Assembly: GCA_934454635.1 (NCBI GenBank)
Contig: CAKSFR010000009.1
Coordinates: 65,659 to 129,658, forward strand
Source of the DNA: an uncultured Ruminiclostridium sp.
GTDB taxonomy: Bacteria; Bacillota; Clostridia; Oscillospirales; Ruminococcaceae
DNA: 64,000 nucleotides
Direction: 5' to 3'
The notes beneath the pieces were generated by a model. The model was not told the origin of the DNA, made no database searches, and saw only the letters and a program-made list of their open reading frames with translations. Position numbers and translations under genes: made by a program. This document shows, in pieces, positions 44,064 through 51,873 of this stretch; within the stretch, counting starts at the first letter, position 1, and every line of letters starts with the position of its first letter.

Positions 44064-44498
44064 TCAGTTGTTGTGGCGTGCAGGGTGAGTACATAAGTAT
44101 AACATACCAAAAAGCTTGTAGTATTTGCAGTCTTTGCAAAAATGTCCGGTTATAATGCCCGGCGTATGTGTGTCTTTGTGCTTTTCGTTGCGGCTACATT
44201 CGCACAGACAGCATCTCCAGCGTTTGCAGGAATTGAGCGCGGTCACTACAGGCTTTTCGTCGTGATATATCGTCCCGCACTTCTTTCCCGCAGCCACGTT
44301 GTCAAGCTCGTCGTCGCTCAGTTCGCCGCTTTCCGTGCCTGCGCCTTTCATAAACTCGTCAAGCTCTCCGAGCGTGGCTTCACAGCCGTGAGCCTTGAGA
44401 AAGTCCTCGATTTTTTCGTTTTCGACAGCTTCTATGTACTCTTTTTTCAGAGTATCATCAGCGTTTACTTCAATATAAAGTTCCTTTAAAGTTTTCAT
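44064..44498 (-). CDS. Nif11-type RiPP precursor 7 (divergent core)
   Basis: A 144-residue precursor. Residues 1-71 are a Nif11-like leader ending DELDNVAAG. The core starts KKCGTIY and has nine Cys, but the C-terminus is the most diverged of the seven: the GGLW block is replaced by FGMLYLC and the tail reads HPARHNN. A run of His/Thr residues occupies the variable centre. It may be a decayed copy or a product with a distinct role. RBS AGGGAGCGC is weak compared with the others. Confidence 0.85.
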   Translation of the reverse strand: MKTLKELYIEVNADDTLKKEYIEAVENEKIEDFLKAHGCEATLGELDEFMKGAGTESGELSDDELDNVAAGKKCGTIYHDEKPVVTALNSCKRWRCCLCECSRNEKHKDTHTPGIITGHFCKDCKYYKLFGMLYLCTHPARHNN

Positions 44499-44508
44499 TG
44501 TGCGCTCC

Positions 44509-44961
44509 CTAATTATTTACACGCTCTTTACAGTAACAAAGCCACAGACCGCCCTTGTATCTGCAAAATTCACAGCCGCTGCACATTGCGCCCTGACGGT
44601 GACAAGGCGGAGCGAACTTTGAATTTCCTGCGCAGTCCTCCTGAACCTCAGGCTTGCTTCTTCCGCACGTCTTACAGCGGTAAAAGTCGCAGCTGTTCGC
44701 TACGGTAACAACGGGGTGACCGTCCTTGTAGACCGTTCCGCACTTCTTTCCCGCAGCTACATTGTCAAGCTCGTCGTCGCTCAGCTCGCCGCTTTCCGCG
44801 CCCGCGCCTTTCATAAACTCGTCAAGCTCTCCCAGCGTCGCTTCACAGCCGTGAGCCTTGAGAAATTCCTCGATCCTGCCGTTTTCGGCAGCTTCAAAAT
44901 ACTCCGCTTTCAGGTTTTCGCCAGACATTACCTCGGTATAAATTTCACTAAGAGTTTTCAT
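44509..44961 (-). CDS. Nif11-type RiPP precursor 6
   Basis: A 150-residue precursor: leader 1-71, core of 79 residues with 11 Cys. Core landmarks are KKCGTVYKDGHPVV, C-x4-C-x2-C, a variable stretch with CAGNSKFAPPC, then C-x2-C-x2-C, YKGGLWLCY and the ERVNN end. GAGGAGCGCGCA precedes the ATG. Its leader is nearly identical to that of precursor 7, so these two are the most recent duplicates on the leader side. Confidence 0.92.
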   Translation of the reverse strand: MKTLSEIYTEVMSGENLKAEYFEAAENGRIEEFLKAHGCEATLGELDEFMKGAGAESGELSDDELDNVAAGKKCGTVYKDGHPVVTVANSCDFYRCKTCGRSKPEVQEDCAGNSKFAPPCHRQGAMCSGCEFCRYKGGLWLCYCKERVNN

Positions 44962-44971
44962 TGCGCGCTCC

Positions 44972-45427
44972 TCAATTATTTATGCGCTCTTTGCAGTAGC
45001 AGATCCACAGACCGCCCGTATATTTGCAGTGTTTGCAGCGGTTGCATATTGCCCCGTTGCGGTGACACTCATAAGGACATAATATCGGACCTTTTATGCA
45101 GTCCTGACGAACTTCATCTCTGGTTCTATCGCAGGTCTTACAGCGGAAATGATCGCAGCAGTTCGCGACCGTAACAACGGGGTGACCGTCCTTGTAGACC
45201 GTTCCGCACTTCTTTCCCGCAGCCACGTTGTCAAGCTCGTCGTCACTAAGTTCGCCGCTTTTCCCGTCCGCATTCTTCATGAACTCGTCAAATTCGGAAA
45301 TGGTCGCTTCACAGCCGTTAGCTTTGAGAAATTCCCCGATTTTGCCGTTTTCGACAGCTTCAATGTACTCGTTTTTTAACGCTTCATCAGCGTTTACTTC
45401 GATATAAAGTTCCTTTAAAGTTTTCAT
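44972..45427 (-). CDS. Nif11-type RiPP precursor 5 (most Cys-rich)
   Basis: A 151-residue precursor with leader 1-71. The core has 13 Cys, the highest count, including an adjacent pair (ANCCDHF). It shares the KDGHPVV segment with precursors 4 and 6 and ends YTGGLWICY-CKERINN, with Lys to Thr in the otherwise constant YKGGLW. AAGGAGTACGCC precedes the ATG. Confidence 0.92.
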   Translation of the reverse strand: MKTLKELYIEVNADEALKNEYIEAVENGKIGEFLKANGCEATISEFDEFMKNADGKSGELSDDELDNVAAGKKCGTVYKDGHPVVTVANCCDHFRCKTCDRTRDEVRQDCIKGPILCPYECHRNGAICNRCKHCKYTGGLWICYCKERINN

Positions 45428-45437
45428 GGCGTACTCC

Positions 45438-45896
45438 TTAATTATTTATTCGTTCTTCGCAATAACAGAGCCACAGACCGCCCTTATATTTGCAATGCTT
45501 GCAGCGACCGCACCTTGGTCCGCTGCGGTGACAATTAGGGGATAATACCGGACCTTTGCTGGAATCCCGACAAACTTCCGCTCTGGTTTTGCCGCAAGTC
45601 TTACAGCGAAAATGGTCGCATTCATAACCGTTCGTAACGGCAACAACGGGGTGACCGTCTTTATAGACCGTTCCGCACTTCTTTCCCGCGGCTACGTTGT
45701 CAAGCTCGTCGTCGCTGAGTTCGCCGCTTTCCCCGCCTGTATTCTTCATAAATTCGTCAAATTCACCGAGCGTCGCTTCGCAGCCGTGAGCCTTGAGAAA
45801 TTCCCCGATCTTGCCGTTTTCAGCCGCTTCAACATACTCGGTTTTCAGACTTTCGTCAGCCATTACCTCGGCGTAAAATTCATTTAAAGTTTTCAT
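45438..45896 (-). CDS. Nif11-type RiPP precursor 4
   Basis: A 152-residue precursor, leader 1-71, core with 11 Cys. A two-residue insertion (NGYECDHF) distinguishes the first Cys block. The centre is GPVLSPNC-HRSGPRC and the end YKGGLWLCY-CEERINN. The start is preceded by GAGAGG-TTATT. A slightly longer gap (50 bases) separates it from precursor 3. Confidence 0.92.
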   Translation of the reverse strand: MKTLNEFYAEVMADESLKTEYVEAAENGKIGEFLKAHGCEATLGEFDEFMKNTGGESGELSDDELDNVAAGKKCGTVYKDGHPVVAVTNGYECDHFRCKTCGKTRAEVCRDSSKGPVLSPNCHRSGPRCGRCKHCKYKGGLWLCYCEERINN

Positions 45897-45946
45897 AATA
45901 ACCTCTCAAATTTTTGGTATAATTCGCTTAATCATACGGCGCTGAA

Positions 45947-46399
45947 TCAGTTGTTTACTCGTTCGGGATGATAGCAGAGCCATAAACCGCCCTTGTACTT
46001 GCAGAATTTACAGCCTATGCACATTTCTCCGTGGTCGCTACAGCCATCGGCGAATCTTATGCCTCTGAAGCTGCCGGTCTGAACTTCGCCTCTGCCCTTT
46101 CCGCAGGTCTTGCACTGATAACGGTCACAGACGTTGAAGGTAGCGACAACGGGACGTCCATCCTTATATACCGTTCCGCACTTCTTTCCCGCAGCTACGT
46201 TGTCAAGCTCGTCGTCGCTAATTTCGCCGCTTTGCGTGCCTGCGCCATTCATAAACTCGTCAAACTCTCCGAGCGTCGCTTCGCAATCGTGAGCCTTGAG
46301 AAATTCCTCGATCTTACCGTTTTCAGCGGCTTCAATGTACTCGTTCTTCAGTGTTTCGTCAGCCATTACTTCAGTGTAAAGTTCGTTTAAGTTCTTCAT
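45947..46399 (-). CDS. Nif11-type RiPP precursor 3
   Basis: A 150-residue precursor, leader 1-71 (with EFMNGAGTQSGEIS instead of the commoner SGELS), core with nine Cys. The variable centre is Gly/Phe-rich (TGSFRGIRFADGC) and lacks the extra Cys seen in copies 4-6. It ends YKGGLWLCYHPERVNN. AAGGAGTATATT precedes the ATG. Confidence 0.92.
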   Translation of the reverse strand: MKNLNELYTEVMADETLKNEYIEAAENGKIEEFLKAHDCEATLGEFDEFMNGAGTQSGEISDDELDNVAAGKKCGTVYKDGRPVVATFNVCDRYQCKTCGKGRGEVQTGSFRGIRFADGCSDHGEMCIGCKFCKYKGGLWLCYHPERVNN

Positions 46400-46418
46400 A
46401 ATATACTCCTTATTTTCA

Positions 46419-46874
46419 TTAGTTGTTTATACGTTCGTCGTTATAGCAGATCCAAAGTCCGCCCTTGTATTTGCAGTAAATACAGTTTCCGCACGCAGCC
46501 GAAGCCCAGCATACGCTGCATCTGCCGCCCTCAAATGCATCGAGCATTTCATATGTAAGGCTCGAATCATCACTTTTGCAGTGCTTGCATTTAAATCGAT
46601 GGCATTTATTTATGATTGCAACAACGGGTCGATTGTCCTTATAGACCGTTCCGCACTTTCTTCCCGCAGCGACGTTATCAAGCTCGTCGTCGTCAAGCTC
46701 GCCGCTTTTTTCGCTGCTGTTCATCATAAATTCATCAAATTCGGAAAGGGTCGCTTCACAGCCGTGAGCCTTGAGAAATTCCTCGATTTTGCCGTTTTCT
46801 GCCGCCTCAATGTACTCGCTTCTAAGAGCCTCGTCAGCGTCTGCTTCCTTATAAAGTTGAATTAAAGATTTCAT
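46419..46874 (-). CDS. Nif11-type RiPP precursor 2
   Basis: A 151-residue precursor, leader 1-71 (SGELDDDELDNVAAG), core of 80 residues with ten Cys. The variable centre is acidic and hydrophobic (DDSSLTYEMLDAFEGG), quite unlike the others, while the end YKGGLWICYNDERINN is constant. AAGGAGAGAGC precedes the ATG. Confidence 0.92.
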   Translation of the reverse strand: MKSLIQLYKEADADEALRSEYIEAAENGKIEEFLKAHGCEATLSEFDEFMMNSSEKSGELDDDELDNVAAGRKCGTVYKDNRPVVAIINKCHRFKCKHCKSDDSSLTYEMLDAFEGGRCSVCWASAACGNCIYCKYKGGLWICYNDERINN

Positions 46875-46883
46875 GCTCTCTCC

Positions 46884-47333
46884 TTAGTTGTTTATGCGAA
46901 TATCATTGTAGCAGATCCACAAACCGCCCTTATACTTGCAGTATTTACATGAAGAACAGACGCAGCCGTGACGGTGACATTTCGGAAAATATTCCTCGGA
47001 TCGGCTCGACTTGAACACCTCGTCCCTGCTTTTTCCGCAGCCTCCGCAGATAAAATGCTCGCATCTGTTCATAAGGGTTACAACCGGTCTGCTGTCCTTA
47101 TAAACAGTTCCGCACTTCTTTCCGGCAGCTACATTGTCAAGCTCGTCGTCGTCAAGCTCGCCGCTTTTTTCGTGCATTTCCGCAAAAAACTTCTCAACGT
47201 CCTCGGAATATGCTTCGCAGCCGTGTACTTTCAGAAATTCATCGATTCTGTCGTTCTCGGCGGCGGCAACATACTCTCTCTGAAGATTTTCGTCCGCCAT
47301 TACTTCGGCATAAAGCTCCTTTATATTTTTCAT
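46884..47333 (-). CDS. Nif11-type RiPP precursor 1 (promoter-proximal)
   Basis: A 149-residue precursor, leader 1-71 with the most divergent leader centre (YSEDVEKFFAEMH), core of 78 residues with ten Cys and a Ser/Arg-rich variable part. It ends YKGGLWICYNDIRINN. It is first after the promoter at 47366, with ACGGAGGAATGTC before the ATG. Nif11-like leaders are recognised by modifying enzymes and NHLM exporters. Confidence 0.92.
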   Translation of the reverse strand: MKNIKELYAEVMADENLQREYVAAAENDRIDEFLKVHGCEAYSEDVEKFFAEMHEKSGELDDDELDNVAAGKKCGTVYKDSRPVVTLMNRCEHFICGGCGKSRDEVFKSSRSEEYFPKCHRHGCVCSSCKYCKYKGGLWICYNDIRINN

Positions 47334-47365
47334 GACATTCCTCCGTTTCGTTTTTCGTTGGCTTT

Positions 47366-47396
47366 ATTATAGCTGAAGCACCGTATCTGAACCGTA
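47366..47396 (-). promoter_or_regulatory. Precursor promoter with SARP-type direct repeats
   Basis: TATAAT (47366-47371, minus strand) has no consensus -35. Instead TACGGT occurs at 47391-47396 and 47380-47385, exactly 11 bases apart, and the nearer box ends eight bases from the -10. This is the layout bound by SARP-type activators. The start site would be near 47359, 25 bases before the first precursor ATG. Confidence 0.7.
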
Positions 47397-47400
47397 ACCG

Positions 47401-47450
47401 CACAAAAAGAAAAACTGCACAAAAAATAAATTACTTTTTTGTACAGTTTT
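47401..47450 (-). terminator. Terminator of the radical-SAM gene
   Basis: Arms of 16 bases (47411-47426 and 47435-47450, one G-U pair) with an eight-base loop, then TCTTTTTG on the minus strand. It isolates the maturase gene from the precursor promoter. Confidence 0.8.
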
Positions 47451-47464
47451 GACTTATTTTACCA

Positions 47465-48850
47465 TTATTTTATTTTCGTGAGGTTTTCCCAATCGGGTAA
47501 AGCGGAAACGAACCTGTCATAATACCCGTTTTCCCAGAAAAAGCATTTCGACGGGTCAACACCGAGCTTATCGCCTGTTATCGCGAGCGCGACTGCGCGG
47601 CAGCCTCCGCAGCAATATTCAAAATATCCGCATTCTCTGCACTTTTCGTTCTTTTCGCGAAGCGTTCCGACCGTCGTACAGACCTCGTCCATGTATCTTC
47701 CGCCCCGCAAAAGTTCTTTAAGGCTGCCCGTCTTGAGATTGCCGAGAATGTCGCCGTGCTGTTCGTAATAGCCCGACATCTGGTGACACGGAAAGACGTT
47801 TCCGTCCGCCGCGACTGCGATCATTCCGCGGTTTCCCTTACATACGGGCGCGCTCGCGCGATATTCGCCGGGACAGCACTCAACAGCCGAAAGAACATAG
47901 CTTTTGTCGCGCGGAGAGAACGAACCGACCTGCCAGACCGTTATCGTCATATCGTGCTTTTCCGAATAATACTGTTTCAGAAAATCAAGCATTCCGTCAT
48001 AGTATTCCTTTATGGTGAGGGTTGCGTTTCCCGCGTTTTTGACCCAGCGCGGGGCTTCGGTCGTGCGGATTATACGCATTTCGTCCACGCCCATTGAGTC
48101 CATAAGCCTTGCCGTAGGCAGCATTGATTCAATATTCAGCCGATGAACGTTCGTCTGGACCTTTACGGGGAAACCGCTGTCCGTGCAGAGCTTTACAGCG
48201 CGCAGTGCGTCCTGCTCCGCGCCTTTGCGTCCGCGAAGCCAGTCGTGGTGTCCAAGTCCGTCGAAAGATATTTTCACAAGCGGAACGCAGCCCATGCTTT
48301 TCAGCCGTCCGAGCGATTCGGCGTTAAGGTAAAATCCGTTCGTATTCAGCTCGTAGACGTACATATCGCGGGCGTATATCCCCTCGATTATATCAAAAAA
48401 ATTCTTGTGCAGCATAGGCTCTCCGCCCGTTATCGTGAAGCCGTTTATTCCGCATTCGCGCGCCATATCGAGCAGGCTGTTCGCCTCATCGAGGCTCCAT
48501 TCGCTCTGAAGCGGAGCGTTATCCGCCGCGTTGAAGCAGTGCAGGCAGTTATAGTTGCACTTTCCCGTTATCATCCAGTTCATAGCGGGAAAATAACGAT
48601 TGTCGCAGACCATATTCTGCCACGCGGTCAGCTTTTTTTCGCCCTTTTCACACGGAGCAGCCATTCCCGAATCAATAAATTTTTTCAGCAGCGGCGTCTC
48701 CGCGAGATCGTGAAGCCCGTCGCACTGCGTAAGCAACTCGTATTCGTCCTTTGTCAGCCTCTGCGCGTCGCGATAGCCTTTAATATAGTATGCATACGGC
48801 GTTTTGAGCCACGAACGCAGTCCGATATTTTCATTTAAAATACAGTACAT
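47465..48850 (-). CDS. Radical SAM/SPASM peptide maturase
   Basis: A 461-residue enzyme. Residues 1-90 form a PqqD/RRE-like leader-binding region. The radical-SAM domain has CNYNCLHCF (CX3CX2C, near residue 98) with the GGEPMLH motif. The SPASM region holds the auxiliary-cluster Cys in VCKGNRG, VFPCHQ, KCRECGYFEYCCGGCR and a last DPSKC. SPASM enzymes on Nif11 substrates install thioether or carbon-carbon links, epimerise, or splice; which applies here is unknown. AAAGGAGTAATGAA precedes the ATG. It is immediately upstream of the seven precursors. Confidence 0.93.
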   Translation of the reverse strand: MYCILNENIGLRSWLKTPYAYYIKGYRDAQRLTKDEYELLTQCDGLHDLAETPLLKKFIDSGMAAPCEKGEKKLTAWQNMVCDNRYFPAMNWMITGKCNYNCLHCFNAADNAPLQSEWSLDEANSLLDMARECGINGFTITGGEPMLHKNFFDIIEGIYARDMYVYELNTNGFYLNAESLGRLKSMGCVPLVKISFDGLGHHDWLRGRKGAEQDALRAVKLCTDSGFPVKVQTNVHRLNIESMLPTARLMDSMGVDEMRIIRTTEAPRWVKNAGNATLTIKEYYDGMLDFLKQYYSEKHDMTITVWQVGSFSPRDKSYVLSAVECCPGEYRASAPVCKGNRGMIAVAADGNVFPCHQMSGYYEQHGDILGNLKTGSLKELLRGGRYMDEVCTTVGTLREKNEKCRECGYFEYCCGGCRAVALAITGDKLGVDPSKCFFWENGYYDRFVSALPDWENLTKIK

Positions 48851-48877
48851 TTCATTACTCCTTTATTTTTTGCCGCA

Positions 48878-48914
48878 GAAAAACTCCCCCGGCGGAAAAG
48901 CCCCGTCAGGGGAG
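48878..48914 (-). terminator. Terminator or attenuator before the radical-SAM gene
   Basis: CTCCCC (48884-48889) pairs with GGGGAG (48909-48914), with a competing CCCC/GGGG inner stem, and GTTTTT follows on the minus strand. Only about 30 bases then remain before the maturase ATG, so the gene may depend on readthrough from the genes upstream. Confidence 0.6.
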
Positions 48915-48929
48915 CTGTCAGAGCAAATA

Positions 48930-49544
48930 TCAGTCCTTGTCAATCGGCACGATCTTGCTTTCATCATTCATATATTGAGCGAACTTTTTACGAAGCGTCA
49001 TTATACCAATAATCGTCCAGAAGCCGAGCGCCGCTTCAAGAACAAGAACTATCCCCACAATTATCATCATTATATCCTCGAAAAATGTCGGGAATATCAG
49101 TATTGCCGCGCCGAGAACGACTGCCAGAAGCGAGATAAGAAACGGTATCACCCAGCCCGAATATTCAAGCTGCTTCATAAGATATGCGCGGCGGCAGCTT
49201 GAAAGTCCCTCAAACACGATAAACACGCCAAGGATTATCCCAACTACTCCCGAAAGCGCGTCCGCCTGCACGATCAGCGCAATCCCGACTGCGGTTGAGA
49301 TAACGCCCGAAAAAAGTCCCTGTCTGAAAGGAACGGTTCTGCTCATAAGAAATGAGATGATGTTGAACACGCCATAACCCGCAAGTATCGCGCCGAGAAC
49401 AATGCTTATCATCGCGCTTACCTTCTGCGGATAAATAATCAGAAACAGCCCGAAAACCAGCTCCAGCACGCACTCGAACACAAATACCGCCTTCGTTTCA
49501 AGCAGCGTTTCGTTAATGATGTCGCCGTAGTTCTTTTCTTTCAC
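48930..49544 (-). CDS. HdeD/DUF308-family membrane protein
   Basis: A 204-residue protein with six hydrophobic segments in three repeated pairs (for example ELVFGLFLIIYPQ and GLFSGVISTAVGIALIVQADAL), the pattern of HdeD/DUF308 proteins. Their role is unknown, though they often accompany envelope stress genes. It starts four bases from the transglutaminase stop, on the same transcript. Confidence 0.85.
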   Translation of the reverse strand: MKEKNYGDIINETLLETKAVFVFECVLELVFGLFLIIYPQKVSAMISIVLGAILAGYGVFNIISFLMSRTVPFRQGLFSGVISTAVGIALIVQADALSGVVGIILGVFIVFEGLSSCRRAYLMKQLEYSGWVIPFLISLLAVVLGAAILIFPTFFEDIMMIIVGIVLVLEAALGFWTIIGIMTLRKKFAQYMNDESKIVPIDKD

Positions 49545-49547
49545 TTT

Positions 49548-50645
49548 TCATTTCCTCCTGTTGATGATTTTCACGATAAGCGCAGTTCCGAGCAGCACCG
49601 CCGCACCGAAAATTGCCGCTGCTATCGGCAGCTCCTGCTTTTTCTGCGTATCGTTTATATTTTTTTCCGTTTCAGCCGCCTGCGCGGCGCTCTGTTCGGG
49701 CAGGCTTTGTTCCGGCGCTTCGGTTTCTGCGGTTTCGGTATGTTCGGCGCTTTCGTCCGCTTCAAAAACCGCTCCGCTTTTTACCGCTTTCGGAGCAGCC
49801 GCCCCGTACCCGCCGTAGCCCTCGTCCATTCCGACTGTCCAACCGTAATGCCCAAGCGCTTCAAATTCCTCGTCGCTTTTCAGAAAATAGTCGTATATTA
49901 CGCCGTCTGCCGTATCGTCCCATGTACAGTCAGCGTGATACCAATCGCCGTCGATTTTCAGCATTGTCCAGTCGTGGTTCATTTCCACGCTGTTGACAAC
50001 TACCGCTTCGATACCGCTCGCGCGCAGCAGCGCGGCGTACGCCGCCGCATAACCCGAGCAGACAGCCTTTCCGTTCAGAAACACTCCCTCGGGGGTATAT
50101 TCTCCCGCCGAATAATCAAGCGAACCGTCCGCCTGGACCGACTTCTCCGCATATTCCGCACGATCGACAACATAGTCGTGAAACGCACGCGCCTTTTCGT
50201 ATTCGGACATACCGTCGGAAACGATTGAAAGCGCCTCGGAAAACTCACGCGAAACCGTTCTTACGTCTTCTCTTAGCCGTCCGATATCGCAGGTACCGTC
50301 CGCGCTGATATAATCGGTGCGGTAATACACGGCTGCGCCCCTGAGAAAATCTCCGCGCTCGTCGCTGCCGTAATCGGGATAATATGTAGCCGCCGCAATG
50401 TTTATGTCGCCGACGTGAAACACGCAGCTTTCGTTCCACGCGGAATTTAACTCCGAAATGACGCGCGAAAATTCCCCGCCGCGTATATCCAGCCCCGAAA
50501 AATCAATATATCCGCTTCCGCAGCGGAACGCTTCTTCAGCCCTCGCCGCAGCTTGACTGCCGACTTCCGCGAAGACAGCCGAAGAAAATGCAAACGCCGC
50601 AGATACCGCGGACAAAAGTGCTTCAACAAAAACGCTTCTTTTCAA
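49548..50645 (-). CDS. Membrane-anchored transglutaminase-like protein
   Basis: A 365-residue exported protein. A signal peptide (1-27), a transglutaminase core with AVCSGYAAAYAAL (Cys), NHDWTMLKIDGDWYHADCTWDD (His and Asp), an acidic Ser/Thr/Glu stalk and a C-terminal membrane anchor (about 340-361) end in RRK. It probably cuts or links amide bonds in surface proteins. The TTG at 50645 is used because GGAGG is five bases upstream and no ATG lies near the signal peptide. Confidence 0.85.
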   Translation of the reverse strand: MKRSVFVEALLSAVSAAFAFSSAVFAEVGSQAAARAEEAFRCGSGYIDFSGLDIRGGEFSRVISELNSAWNESCVFHVGDINIAAATYYPDYGSDERGDFLRGAAVYYRTDYISADGTCDIGRLREDVRTVSREFSEALSIVSDGMSEYEKARAFHDYVVDRAEYAEKSVQADGSLDYSAGEYTPEGVFLNGKAVCSGYAAAYAALLRASGIEAVVVNSVEMNHDWTMLKIDGDWYHADCTWDDTADGVIYDYFLKSDEEFEALGHYGWTVGMDEGYGGYGAAAPKAVKSGAVFEADESAEHTETAETEAPEQSLPEQSAAQAAETEKNINDTQKKQELPIAAAIFGAAVLLGTALIVKIINRRK

Positions 50646-50676
50646 ACAAACCTCCGCCTGTCGCTATACTGGATTT

Positions 50677-50705
50677 ATTTTATCATATTTTACGCGATAT
50701 TTCAA
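50677..50705 (-). promoter_or_regulatory. Promoter of the transglutaminase operon
   Basis: TTGAAA (50700-50705, minus strand), 17 bases, TAAAAT (50677-50682). Confidence 0.75.
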
Positions 50706-50735
50706 GCACTTTAACAAAAACTTGCAAAATTCGGA

Positions 50736-50764
50736 TTGACATAAACAAGCGGCGGTGATATAAT
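50736..50764 (+). promoter_or_regulatory. Strong promoter of pyrB
   Basis: TTGACA (50736-50741), 17 bases, TATAAT (50759-50764) with a TGa extension: consensus at every position. The leader before the ATG is about 32 bases, so no attenuator is possible. Confidence 0.9.
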
Positions 50765-50802
50765 TGTACAGGAAATTCAGCGAAAATTCAAGGAGGATCA
50801 TT

Positions 50803-51873
50803 ATGACGGGACACGTTATCGACCTTAACGACGTTACGGTATCGCAGTGGAATGCGATTTTAAAGCTTGCGCACGACATAAAGGAAGCCCCAATGGTATA
50901 TGCGGGAGCGTGCCGCGGAAAAATCATGGGAACGCTTTTCTATGAACCCTCGACCCGCACGCAGATGAGCTTTCAGACCGCAATGCTTCGCCTCGGCGGC
51001 GGCATAATCGGGTTTGATAACCCGTCAACGTCCTCCGTTTCAAAGGGCGAGAATCTCAAGGATACCACTAAAATAGTAAGCGGATATTCCGATATCCTCG
51101 TTATGCGCCACCCTCTTGAGGGCGCTTCAAAGGCTGCCGCGCTTACGGCGGACTGCCCGGTTATAAACGCGGGCGACGGCGGACATCTTCACCCGACGCA
51201 GACCCTCACCGACCTGCTCACGCTTCGCGAAGAAAAGGGCAGGCTTGAGGGACTTACGATAGGCTTCTGCGGCGACCTTAAAAACGGGCGCACCGTTCAT
51301 TCGCTGCTCAAGGCGCTGTCCTGCTACCCCGACAACAGATTTATACTCGTTTCGACAGATGAGCTTCGCGTTCCGGGCTACATAAAGGACTACATCTCCG
51401 CAAGCGGAAAAACCTATGAGGAATATTCTTCGCTTGAAGAGGTAATGCCCCAGCTTGACGTGCTTTACATGACCCGTATCCAGCAGGAGCGCTTCGCAAG
51501 CCGCGAGGAATATGAAGCGCAGAAAAACGTGTTCAGACTGGACGCAAAGAAAATGAAGCTCGCTTCAAAGGAGCTTATCGTGCTTCACCCGCTCCCGCGC
51601 GTTGACGAGATCGCGGTCGAAGTGGATGACGATCCCCGCGCGCTTTATTTTAAGCAGGCGAACTACGGTATGTATGTGCGCATGGCGCTGATACTGTCCG
51701 TGCTGAATTATAAGCTTGAAAGTCAGCCGCTCCTGCGCGGTGAAATCATAAACGACGCAGTCTGCACGAACCCGAAGTGCATCTGCCACACCGAAAAGTA
51801 TCTCCCGCACAGCTTCCGCAGAGCGGGCGACGTGATTATCTGCGAATACTGCGACAGCAGACAGCTCTTATGA
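50803..51873 (+). CDS. pyrB: Aspartate carbamoyltransferase with PyrI-like zinc tail
   Basis: A 356-residue enzyme; the usual catalytic chain is about 310. FYEPSTRTQMSFQTAM binds carbamoyl phosphate and HPLPRVDEI aspartate, both intact. The last 45 residues carry CTNPKC and ICEYC (C-x4-C-x20-C-x2-C) around YLPHSF, closely like the zinc domain of the regulatory subunit PyrI. PyrI's nucleotide-binding domain is absent. The chain therefore carries its own structural zinc site but not the allosteric part. It is the second step of pyrimidine synthesis. AAGGAGGATC precedes the ATG at 50803. Confidence 0.92.
   Translation: MTGHVIDLNDVTVSQWNAILKLAHDIKEAPMVYAGACRGKIMGTLFYEPSTRTQMSFQTAMLRLGGGIIGFDNPSTSSVSKGENLKDTTKIVSGYSDILVMRHPLEGASKAAALTADCPVINAGDGGHLHPTQTLTDLLTLREEKGRLEGLTIGFCGDLKNGRTVHSLLKALSCYPDNRFILVSTDELRVPGYIKDYISASGKTYEEYSSLEEVMPQLDVLYMTRIQQERFASREEYEAQKNVFRLDAKKMKLASKELIVLHPLPRVDEIAVEVDDDPRALYFKQANYGMYVRMALILSVLNYKLESQPLLRGEIINDAVCTNPKCICHTEKYLPHSFRRAGDVIICEYCDSRQLL

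Noticed and set aside
44064-47333. Splicease-type (tyramine-excising) RiPP cores
   Set aside because: The XYG recognition motif known for Nif11 spliceotides is not present in any of the seven cores; Tyr lies before Lys-Gly-Gly instead.
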